From positions 1 to 6,858 of the forward strand of contig JAFYNW010000112.1 in assembly GCA_017547995.1 (NCBI GenBank): a DNA stretch of 6,858 bases. Reading direction: 5' to 3'. The notes below the pieces were generated by a model. The model saw only the letters and a list, made by a program, of their open reading frames with translations. It searched no databases and was not told the origin of the DNA. How positions within the stretch are numbered: the first letter of the stretch is position 1; each line of letters opens with the position of its first letter. This stretch comes from Clostridia bacterium. GTDB taxonomy: Bacteria; Bacillota; Clostridia; Oscillospirales; Butyricicoccaceae. Below are positions 1-4,392 of the stretch, piece after piece. The translations under genes were made by a program, and so were the position numbers.

Positions 1-1893
1 GAGTGTGCAGCCTTCCTCTGCGATAAAGGCTCTGCGGATGTTTTCGCCTTCCTCGCTTCGTACTGGGATATTCTGCAGGTTAGGGTCTGTCGAGCTGAGG
101 CGGCCTGTAGCTGTGACAAGCTGATTGAAGCTTGTGCGCACTCTGCCGTCGGCGTGGACAACCTTGATAAGACCGTCGCAGTATGTGCTCTTGAGCTTGG
201 CATACTTGCGGTATTCGAGGATATACTCAACGATAGGCGCATCCTTGCGGAGCTTTTCGAGAGTTTCAGCATCTGTCGAATAGCCTGTCTTGGTCTTTTT
301 GCCGCCCTTGAGACCCATTTTATTGAAAAGGATATCGCCAAGCTGCTTTGGTGAGCTGATATTGAATGGCTCGCCTGCGATTTCGTAGATTTTTTCTGTC
401 AGCTCGTTCATTTTTACAGAAAGCTCGTCGGCATATTTTTTGAGAGCCTCTGTGTCACAGCGGATACCGTTTACTTCCATTTCCGCAAGGACGGGGACGA
501 GCGGCATTTCGATATTTTCGAAAAGCTCTGTCAACTGCTCGTTATCCATCTCTTCCTTGATTTTTTCCGCCATAAGCAAGGTATAGAATGCCTTCTGCGC
601 AAGGGCGGTGTGATTTTCCTGAGCCATGGAGAACATATCGAGCTGTGTATTTTCCTCGGTTTCACCACCCAATTCCACACCGAAACGACGCATAATCGAC
701 TTTTCGATCGGATAGGAATTATCTGTTGGCGAAAGGAGATATTCGCCGACCGCCGTGTCAAATACCTTGGATGTAATTTCCACGCCCATCAGCTTTGCTT
801 TTTTGTAAATCTCCTTGCTGTCGTGGAGGCAGATAAGGTCGGCGGAGTTGAGATTTTTTATGATACTTTCATCTGCGATGAAAATATTTTCCCCGTCGAA
901 GACTGCGATTTTATCGTTTTCGTGAGCGAGGGCGATTTTGCCCTTGATTGCGTCAGGATTGCCAACCTTATACTGCGGCATTTTGTATTCCTGCTTGATT
1001 TCCTCCGCCTTGGCTTCGCCCTGGGAGATGCCCATTCTTTTGATAATGCTGAAAAGCTCAAGCTTTGCAAGCAAATCATAGAGCACAGGCTCGTTAATCG
1101 GACGGATTGCAAAGTAATCGTCGCTTACGCCAAGGTCGACGTCACGGATGATTGTGGCAAGCTGATAGCTCATAAAGGCGGAGTCCTTGCCTTCGGTCAG
1201 CTTTTTGAACATCGCCTTGGTCATATTTGTTTCGGAAAGATTTTCGTAGACACCGTCGAGGGAGCCGTATTTTGTCAGCAAATCCATAGCGCCCTTTTCG
1301 CCGATGCCGGCAACACCAGGGATGTTGTCGCTCTTATCGCCCATAATCGCCTTGAGGTCGATGATTTTCATTGGGTCAAGACCGTTATATTCCTCGCGGA
1401 AGGCTTCGGTATCGAATTTCTTTGTAGTTGTCTGCCCCATACGTGTGGAAACGATGGCAACGCGGGTCTTTTCGCCGATAAGCTGGAGGGAGTCCTTGTC
1501 GCCTGTGACAACAGTACAATCGATGCCGCTATCTTCGCATTTTTTCGAGATTGTGCCGAGAAGGTCATCGGCTTCAAAGCCTTCCTTTTCCATACGCGGC
1601 ACACCGAGGGCATCGAGGATTTCCTTTATATAAGGCATCTGCATAGCCAATTCTTCAGGCATACCCTTGCGCTGGGCCTTATATCCCTCAAACTGAAGAT
1701 GGCGGAAGGTTGGCGCTTTAAGGTCGAAGCAGACGCAGGCATTGTCCGGCTTTTCGTCCTCGAGCAGCTTGAAATACATATTGAGGAAGCCAAAAACCGC
1801 ATTGGTGTGAATGCCCTCTTTTGTGGACAGCGGACGGACACCGTAGAAGGCACGGTTTATCAGGCTGTTGCCGTCGATTATCATAAATTTCAT
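1..1893 (-). CDS. polA: DNA polymerase I, N-terminal 631 residues (3' end outside window)
   Basis: DNA polymerase I fills gaps and removes primers during Okazaki-fragment maturation and excision repair. The minus frame is open from the ATG at 1893 to the window edge without a stop. Residues 1-290 form the 5'-3' exonuclease (FEN) domain: DGNS (D7), CFDLKAPTFRH (D56), EADDLLG (E107, D109, D110), TGDKDSLQL (D132, D134) and the helix-hairpin-helix GDKSDNIPGV (185-194). Residues about 300-450 occupy the proofreading position, but I see no DxE metal-binding pair there, so proofreading is probably lost, as in many Gram-positive enzymes. The polymerase domain starts near residue 455 and shows TATGRLSSTDPNLQNIPVR (594-612); the catalytic motifs A, B and C lie beyond the left edge. 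Family length is about 850-900 residues, so roughly a quarter is missing. A GAGG lies 9 nt before the ATG. No clear promoter is visible: the best hexamer, TTGTCA (1940-1945, minus), overlaps the divergent tRNA promoter and is followed only by A/T runs. Confidence 0.97.
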   Translation of the reverse strand, partial: MKFMIIDGNSLINRAFYGVRPLSTKEGIHTNAVFGFLNMYFKLLEDEKPDNACVCFDLKAPTFRHLQFEGYKAQRKGMPEELAMQMPYIKEILDALGVPRMEKEGFEADDLLGTISKKCEDSGIDCTVVTGDKDSLQLIGEKTRVAIVSTRMGQTTTKKFDTEAFREEYNGLDPMKIIDLKAIMGDKSDNIPGVAGIGEKGAMDLLTKYGSLDGVYENLSETNMTKAMFKKLTEGKDSAFMSYQLATIIRDVDLGVSDDYFAIRPINEPVLYDLLAKLELFSIIKRMGISQGEAKAEEIKQEYKMPQYKVGNPDAIKGKIALAHENDKIAVFDGENIFIADESIIKNLNSADLICLHDSKEIYKKAKLMGVEITSKVFDTAVGEYLLSPTDNSYPIEKSIMRRFGVELGGETEENTQLDMFSMAQENHTALAQKAFYTLLMAEKIKEEMDNEQLTELFENIEMPLVPVLAEMEVNGIRCDTEALKKYADELSVKMNELTEKIYEIAGEPFNISSPKQLGDILFNKMGLKGGKKTKTGYSTDAETLEKLRKDAPIVEYILEYRKYAKLKSTYCDGLIKVVHADGRVRTSFNQLVTATGRLSSTDPNLQNIPVRSEEGENIRRAFIAEEGCTL

Positions 1894-1938
1894 AAAATTG
1901 GACCTCGCAAAAATATTTTTATTTTTTATAAAAAAGTG

Positions 1939-1967
1939 TTGACAAATTGGATTTCTTAGTGTATAAT
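1939..1967 (+). promoter_or_regulatory. Consensus promoter of tRNA-Gln copy 1
   Basis: TTGACA (1939-1944) and TATAAT (1962-1967) are both perfect and separated by 17 nt. The expected transcription start, near 1974, is about 8 nt before the mature tRNA. The A/T-only stretch immediately upstream (1909-1935) could act as an UP element, as is usual for strong stable-RNA promoters. It lies in the polA leader, so tRNA and polA transcription diverge from here. Confidence 0.92.
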
Positions 1968-1981
1968 AAATATCGTTCCGT

Positions 1982-2055
1982 TGGGGATTTGTGTAATGGT
2001 AGCACGACAGATTCTGATTCTGTTTGTCAGGGTTCAAATCCTTGATCCCCAGCCA
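1982..2055 (+). tRNA. tRNA-Gln(CTG), copy 1
   Basis: A 74-nt cloverleaf that reads CAG codons. The acceptor stem TGGGGAT pairs with ATCCCCA (2045-2051); U1-A72 followed by G-rich pairs is typical of bacterial tRNA-Gln. The D stem is GTGT/GCAC, the anticodon stem ACAGA/TCTGT, the anticodon CTG lies at 2014-2016, and the T stem CAGGG/CCTTG has one G-T pair. The discriminator is G2052 and CCA is encoded at 2053-2055. It is identical to the second copy at 2248-2321. It is transcribed alone, with its own promoter and terminator. Confidence 0.96.
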
Positions 2056-2060
2056 AGTTA

Positions 2061-2092
2061 AACAAAGCGAGTCGAAAGACTCGTTTTTGTTT
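2061..2092 (+). terminator. Intrinsic terminator of tRNA-Gln copy 1
   Basis: The core stem CGAGTC (2068-2073) pairs with GACTCG (2078-2083) around a GAAA tetraloop, followed by TTTTTGTTTG. The flanking A-rich and T-rich runs can lengthen the stem, and the minus strand also carries a T-rich tail, so it could stop transcripts in both directions. It shares no sequence with the terminator of copy 2. Confidence 0.85.
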
Positions 2093-2195
2093 GCTCTTTT
2101 GCGATGAAGCTTTTGAGCAAAAGAATGACTACCCTTTCATTATACCACATAATTTGCATTTGTTCCACTATAAAAAATATTTTTGAAAATATTTC
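2093..2195. other. Spacer between tRNA-Gln copies, with inverted repeat
   Basis: A gene-free spacer. It holds an 8-bp inverted repeat, TCTTTTGC (2095-2102) and GCAAAAGA (2117-2124), with a 14-nt loop and no U-tail, so it is not an obvious terminator. It also holds a possible minus-strand promoter (separate entry) and an A/T-rich run ending at copy 2, with the 12-bp palindrome AAAAATATTTTT (2173-2184) also found before copy 1 (1909-1920). No credible ORF is present. Confidence 0.5.
2139..2167 (-). promoter_or_regulatory. Possible extended -10 promoter, minus strand
   Basis: Read on the minus strand, TATAAT (2139-2144) is preceded by TGG, giving an extended -10 element (TGnTATAAT). The hexamer 17 nt upstream, TGGAAC (2162-2167), matches the -35 consensus poorly. 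A transcript starting near 2132 would run through the inverted repeat and meet the back of the copy-1 terminator, giving a short RNA of about 70 nt. If it read on, it would be antisense to tRNA-Gln and enter polA. Nothing in the sequence proves activity. Confidence 0.35.
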
Positions 2196-2204
2196 AAAAA
2201 AGTG

Positions 2205-2233
2205 TTGACAAATCGAGATTCTTAGTGTATAAT
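2205..2233 (+). promoter_or_regulatory. Consensus promoter of tRNA-Gln copy 2
   Basis: TTGACA (2205-2210) and TATAAT (2228-2233) are perfect with a 17-nt spacer. The promoter is a copy of the one at 1939-1967; the two differ at four bases, all within the spacer. The start is expected near 2240. An A/T-rich run (2171-2201) lies upstream. Confidence 0.92.
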
Positions 2234-2247
2234 AAATATCGTTCCGT

Positions 2248-2321
2248 TGGGGATTTGTGTAATGGTAGCACGACAGATTCTGATTCTGTTTGTCAGGGTT
2301 CAAATCCTTGATCCCCAGCCA
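2248..2321 (+). tRNA. tRNA-Gln(CTG), copy 2
   Basis: Identical over all 74 nt to copy 1 (1982-2055), with anticodon CTG at 2280-2282, discriminator G2318 and CCA at 2319-2321. It has its own promoter and its own unrelated terminator, so the two genes are separate transcription units despite lying 192 nt apart. A second copy doubles dosage for CAG reading. No tRNA-Gln(TTG), which would read CAA, is in the window. Confidence 0.96.
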
Positions 2322-2322
2322 T

Positions 2323-2356
2323 AAAGACCGATTCTTGTGAATCGGTCTTTTTCTTT
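2323..2356 (+). terminator. Intrinsic terminator of tRNA-Gln copy 2
   Basis: A 12-bp stem, AAAGACCGATTC (2323-2334) with GAATCGGTCTTT (2339-2350), closes a TTGT loop and runs into TTTTTCTTTC. It begins 2 nt after the tRNA CCA, so it can shape the 3' trailer. Confidence 0.92.
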
Positions 2357-2432
2357 CAAGTCAACACAGTGGCTTGATAACACGCGAAAGCGTGTGGGTC
2401 ATATCCATCACGATATGACTTTGGGGCAAAAT
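2357..2432. repeat. Intergenic hairpin pair, possible dispersed repeat
   Basis: Two adjacent perfect hairpins: ACACGC/GCGTGT (2380-2385 and 2390-2395) with a GAAA loop, and GTCATATC/GATATGAC (2398-2405 and 2412-2419) with a 6-nt loop. Neither is followed by a U-run, so they are not terminators by themselves. They lie between two converging transcription units and could belong to a repeat family in this genome; that is inference. Confidence 0.4.
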
Positions 2433-2470
2433 AAAAGCAGAGGTTATCCGCCTCTGCTTTTTTATTTTTC
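2433..2470 (-). terminator. Bidirectional terminator downstream of pgeF
   Basis: An 11-bp stem, AAAAGCAGAGG (2433-2443) with CCTCTGCTTTT (2451-2461), closes a 7-nt loop. The minus strand continues with TTTTATTTTG-type sequence and the plus strand with TTTTTTATTTTT, so it can terminate the ymdB-pgeF operon from the right and any read-through from the tRNA genes on the left. It lies about 50 nt beyond the pgeF stop. Confidence 0.85.
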
Positions 2471-2479
2471 ATAGCTTTG

Positions 2480-2503
2480 GACGAGCAATGCTCGCCCCTA
2501 CGT
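2480..2503. repeat. Short REP-like palindrome
   Basis: CGAGC (2482-2486) and GCTCG (2490-2494) form a small hairpin. On the minus strand it reads TAGGGGCGAGC followed by the return arm. From memory, short palindromes of the form TAGGGGCG...CGCC are scattered through intergenic regions of many Oscillospirales; whether this copy belongs to such a family needs a genome-wide count. It lies between the pgeF stop and its terminator. Confidence 0.4.
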
Positions 2504-2516
2504 AAATGAGCTGCTA

Positions 2517-3314
2517 TTATTTCAACGTGATAAATGCGCCGTGGACACCGCGGTTATTGCCTGTGCGGCGGTGTGACCAATAAAGCTCCTCGTTTTCGTG
2601 GAGTGTGCAGATGCCGCTGACGTCGATATTTTCCGCCTTGACGCCCTTCCACTTGAGTCTGTGGACTGTGATGGCTGTCACGTCAGGATGATACTTGACA
2701 CCCTTCATGATGAAATACTGCTCAACTTCGCTGCCGAAGGATTCGATGAATGCATCGTAAACGTCCTTGTCACATTCAAAGCAGTCCTGACAGATTGCAG
2801 GGCCGATGGAGACGATGAGGTCGGATGGATTTGTGCCGTAAAGCTCGGTCATCTTATCGATTGTCTTATTGCAGATATCCTTTGCAGTGCCGCGCCAGCC
2901 AGAATGGCAGAGGCCTATTGCCTCGTTGACCTTATCATAGAAAAGGAGCACCTGACAGTCGGCATAGAAGCCGCTGAGCACAACGCCCTTGACGTTTGTG
3001 ACGAGCCCGTCGTTATCGAGGGCGACAATGCGATAGCCTGTGCCGTCCTTGACCTCGCACACCTTGTCACGATGTACCTGCTGTGTGCGGACAACGTCGC
3101 GGAAGCTTCTGCCGATTACCTTTGCCGCACGGTCAAAGTTTTCGTGTACGCTGTCGGCTGTGTTGCCTGTATAGCGGAAGCTGAGGCTGTCGTGGATGCC
3201 TTCGCTTGTGCCGCCCTTACGTGTGGAATAGAAATGGTCCACGCCGCTTTCCTTTTCAAAAAGGGAGGATTTGAGGGCGTAAACCCCGTTTATTTCCTTG
3301 TATTCAAAGCTCAT
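2517..3314 (-). CDS. pgeF: PgeF/YlmD-YfiH family (laccase-domain) protein
   Basis: A 265-residue protein of the family named peptidoglycan editing factor, multicopper polyphenol oxidase or laccase domain. Characterised members limit misincorporation of serine in peptidoglycan stems or act on purine nucleosides such as adenosine; which applies here cannot be read from sequence. Family marks are TQQVH (H81), NDGLVT (101-106), ADCQVLLFYD (C120), CHSGWRGT (H137), GPAICQDCFE (171-180) and the C-terminal YWSHRRTG. H81, C120 and H137 are the expected metal ligands. Length matches the family (about 250-280). I chose the ATG at 3314 because AGGAG lies 7 nt before it and it falls 1 nt after the ymdB stop; a longer frame to 3371 would overlap ymdB. 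No signal peptide is seen, so it is cytoplasmic. It is the second gene of an operon with ymdB, probably translationally coupled, and ends at the 2433-2470 terminator. Confidence 0.93.
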   Translation of the reverse strand: MSFEYKEINGVYALKSSLFEKESGVDHFYSTRKGGTSEGIHDSLSFRYTGNTADSVHENFDRAAKVIGRSFRDVVRTQQVHRDKVCEVKDGTGYRIVALDNDGLVTNVKGVVLSGFYADCQVLLFYDKVNEAIGLCHSGWRGTAKDICNKTIDKMTELYGTNPSDLIVSIGPAICQDCFECDKDVYDAFIESFGSEVEQYFIMKGVKYHPDVTAITVHRLKWKGVKAENIDVSGICTLHENEELYWSHRRTGNNRGVHGAFITLK

Positions 3315-3315
3315 A

Positions 3316-4083
3316 TTACTTCTCCTGGAATCTTTCGACACTGATGCACTTGCCGTTGTTGTCAAGCTCAAAAACAGCGCCCGAGATATAGCCTGCTTCC
3401 TTTGATTCTCTGTATCTGCCTACGATATTGCCGCAGAATTTTGCAACCGACTGCTCTTTTTCAACACCGAGGACAGAATGGTAAGGGCCGCACATACCAA
3501 CGTCTGTGATATAGCCTGTGCCCTTTGGAAGAATCTGCTCGTCGGCTGTCTGCACGTGTGTATGTGTGCCGAAGATAACGGAAACTCTGCCGTCGAGGTA
3601 ATAGCTGAAAGCCTTCTTTTCGCTTGTTGTTTCAGCGTGGAAGTCGATGATATAGATGTCGGAATTGTCCTTCTTGAGGAAATTGTCAATCATTCTGAAT
3701 GGGTCGTCGTAGTCAAACTTACCCATGTGGACTCTGCCGAGGAGAGGCACAACGCAGACCTTTTTGCCCTGCACTTCGATTTTGGCAAAGCCTTCGCCCG
3801 GCTGCTGAGGTGGAAGATTCATAGGACGCGCCATATAGCGGCAGTCATCGATGTAATCGTGAATCTGATTCATATCGAGGGCATGGTTGCCGAGAGTGAT
3901 GATATCCGCACCTGCGGAGAAGATTTCGTCCGCGTGATGTGGGAGAATGCCGTTGATTGCTGTGTTTTCACCGTTGACGATGGTCAGGTCAGCATTGTAT
4001 TTTTTCTGGAGATTGCGGAGATTTTTAGAGAGCATCTTGACGCCGACTTCACCGCATACGTCGCCTAAAATAAGTATTTTCAT
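3316..4083 (-). CDS. ymdB: YmdB-type (TIGR00282) metallophosphoesterase
   Basis: A 255-residue calcineurin-like phosphoesterase. Bacillus subtilis YmdB hydrolyses 2',3'-cyclic AMP and affects biofilm and motility choices; the same reaction is likely here. Metal and catalytic motifs are all present: GDVCGEVG (D8), NGEN (E39, N40), GNHALD (N66, H67), DFHAETTSEK (H149) and GTHTHVQTADE (H174, H176), plus the family segment YITDVGMCGPYHSVLG. Length fits the family (about 255-265). The start at 4083 gives the conserved MKILILGD beginning; the frame is open to 4143, but those extra codons run through the promoter. An AAGG precedes the ATG by about 10 nt, a modest ribosome binding site. It is the first gene of an operon; pgeF begins 1 nt after its stop, and the pgeF ribosome binding site lies in its last codons. 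No membrane segment is seen. The usual Bacillus neighbour rny is not in view. Confidence 0.94.
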   Translation of the reverse strand: MKILILGDVCGEVGVKMLSKNLRNLQKKYNADLTIVNGENTAINGILPHHADEIFSAGADIITLGNHALDMNQIHDYIDDCRYMARPMNLPPQQPGEGFAKIEVQGKKVCVVPLLGRVHMGKFDYDDPFRMIDNFLKKDNSDIYIIDFHAETTSEKKAFSYYLDGRVSVIFGTHTHVQTADEQILPKGTGYITDVGMCGPYHSVLGVEKEQSVAKFCGNIVGRYRESKEAGYISGAVFELDNNGKCISVERFQEK

Positions 4084-4114
4084 ATTGTACAAGCCTTCGC
4101 TTTCTTGACAAAAT

Positions 4115-4143
4115 AGTATATTTATTGTATCATTATAGGGCAA
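4115..4143 (-). promoter_or_regulatory. Probable proximal promoter of ymdB-pgeF
   Basis: On the minus strand, TTGCCC (4138-4143) and TATACT (4115-4120) are separated by 17 nt, matching 4/6 and 5/6 consensus positions. The start would lie near 4108, giving a leader of about 25 nt. A TATAAT (4132-4137) overlaps the region but has no matching -35. Confidence 0.55.
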
Positions 4144-4177
4144 AACAAACGTGCCGCATATATGTTTATTGTATCAT
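4121..4177. repeat. 13-bp direct repeat and 8-bp inverted repeat in promoter region
   Basis: TTTATTGTATCAT occurs at 4121-4133 and again at 4165-4177, 44 bp apart (about four helical turns). GGGCAAAA (4138-4145) and its reverse complement TTTTGCCC (4179-4186) also flank the interval. Each direct-repeat copy contains a minus-strand TACAAT, so this may be a duplicated promoter element or a pair of regulator sites. Confidence 0.6.
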
Positions 4178-4196
4178 ATTTTGCCCGTGGTAGCAA
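4168..4196 (-). promoter_or_regulatory. Possible distal promoter of ymdB-pgeF
   Basis: On the minus strand, TTGCTA (4191-4196) and TACAAT (4168-4173) are 17 nt apart, matching 4/6 and 5/6. The -35 touches the plus-strand -10 of tRNA-Arg (4197-4202), so polymerase binding for the two directions should be mutually exclusive. Confidence 0.4.
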
Positions 4197-4202
4197 TATA
4201 AT
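4197..4202 (+). promoter_or_regulatory. -10 element of tRNA-Arg
   Basis: A perfect TATAAT ends 9 nt before the mature tRNA-Arg, the expected spacing for a short 5' leader. No good -35 hexamer is found 16-18 nt upstream; the A/T-rich sequence there overlaps the minus-strand ymdB promoter elements. Confidence 0.55.
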
Positions 4203-4211
4203 TTTATATGA

Positions 4212-4286
4212 GCCTCCTTAGTTAAATGGATATAACAAATCCCTCCTAAGGATTAGTTGTGGGTTCGATTCCCGCAGGGGGTGCCA
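4212..4286 (+). tRNA. tRNA-Arg(CCT)
   Basis: A 75-nt cloverleaf reading the AGG codon. The acceptor stem GCCTCCT pairs with AGGGGGT (4276-4282), using a G-U pair at 1-72 and another wobble at position 4. The D stem is GTTA/TAAC, the anticodon stem AATCC/GGATT, the anticodon CCT lies at 4245-4247, and the T stem is GTGGG/CCCGC. The discriminator is G4283, with CCA encoded at 4284-4286. The body resembles Escherichia coli argW, a tRNA gene known as a phage integration site. Here the next gene downstream encodes a TIR protein, but no repeat of the tRNA 3' end is present in the window. Confidence 0.95.
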
Positions 4287-4319
4287 AAAAAGCCGTTTCT
4301 TTTCGAAACGGCTTTTTTT
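4286..4319 (+). terminator. Intrinsic terminator of tRNA-Arg
   Basis: GCCGTTTC (4292-4299) pairs with GAAACGGC (4305-4312) around a 5-nt loop, and the flanking A6 and T7 runs can add up to six pairs. It starts at the last base of the CCA. It separates the tRNA from the TIR unit, whose promoter begins 18 nt later. Confidence 0.93.
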
Positions 4320-4336
4320 CCGGATATCCTCCTTGA

Positions 4337-4365
4337 TTGACAACCCGAATCCGCTATGCTATAAT
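4337..4365 (+). promoter_or_regulatory. Strong promoter of the TIR gene
   Basis: TTGACA (4337-4342) and TATAAT (4360-4365) are both perfect with a 17-nt spacer, and TG at 4357-4358 gives an extended -10. The transcript should start near 4372, only about 18 nt before the proposed start codon. This position rules out the upstream TTG at 4333 as a start codon. Confidence 0.9.
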
Positions 4366-4373
4366 ACCCACAT

Positions 4374-4392
4374 AAGGAAGGTGATTATTCTG
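4374..4392 (+). promoter_or_regulatory. Ribosome binding site and non-AUG start of the TIR gene
   Basis: AAGGAAGGTGAT (4374-4385) is close to the full anti-SD complement AAGGAGGTGAT, with one extra A. The in-frame CTG at 4390-4392 lies 8 nt after AAGG and is the best-placed start, giving Met-Ala-Lys-Ala. ATT at 4387 is closer than ideal, and GTG at 4381 overlaps the binding site. The first in-frame ATG (residue 31) would delete the first TIR strand and loop. Confidence 0.65.

Larger units (their letters stand above)
1930..2321 (+). repeat. Direct duplication of a promoter plus tRNA-Gln unit
   Basis: Bases 1930-2055 repeat at 2196-2321, offset 266 bp, with four mismatches, all in the promoter spacer (1948, 1950, 1951, 1952). 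Similarity extends upstream through AAAAATATTTTT (1909-1920 and 2173-2184), with a 2-bp shift, but ends exactly at the CCA; the terminators and flanks beyond it are unrelated. The unit is therefore promoter plus gene, not a whole tandem block. Confidence 0.9.

Noticed and set aside
610..1959. Long 449-codon plus-strand open frame opposite polA
   Set aside because: It runs antisense to a complete, motif-rich polA frame, has no ribosome binding site or recognisable domain, and overlaps the tRNA-Gln promoter. It is a by-product of polA codon usage.
2058..2303. 81-codon minus-strand open frame across the second tRNA-Gln
   Set aside because: It is antisense to a tRNA gene, its promoter and the copy-1 terminator, with no ribosome binding site.
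1982..2321. CRISPR-like repeat
   Set aside because: The two repeats are full tRNA genes with promoters, not short repeats with unique spacers; no other regularly spaced repeats exist in the window.
2598..3344. 248-codon plus-strand open frame opposite pgeF
   Set aside because: Antisense shadow of pgeF with no promoter or ribosome binding site; composition is rich in Ala, Val and Cys with no domain pattern.
3315..3371. N-terminal extension of pgeF
   Set aside because: The extra 19 codons overlap the end of ymdB, are Ser/Thr-rich and unlike the family, and have no ribosome binding site; the internal ATG at 3314 has AGGAG at 7 nt.
3478..4068. 196-codon plus-strand open frame opposite ymdB
   Set aside because: Antisense shadow of ymdB; no start signals and no homology-like motifs.
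4084..4143. N-terminal extension of ymdB
   Set aside because: The extension would read through the -10/-35 elements and precede the conserved MKILILGD start of the family.
4084..4211. Riboswitch or T-box leader upstream of ymdB
   Set aside because: The inferred leader is only about 25 nt (proximal promoter) and shows no T-box motif, aptamer-like structure or terminator hairpin.
4264..4286. Phage or island attachment-site duplication of the tRNA-Arg 3' end
   Set aside because: The 3' end occurs only once in the window and no integrase is visible, so an att site cannot be claimed.
4333..4389. Upstream TTG start for the TIR gene
   Set aside because: These codons lie inside the perfect promoter and upstream of the expected transcript start; they would encode promoter sequence.
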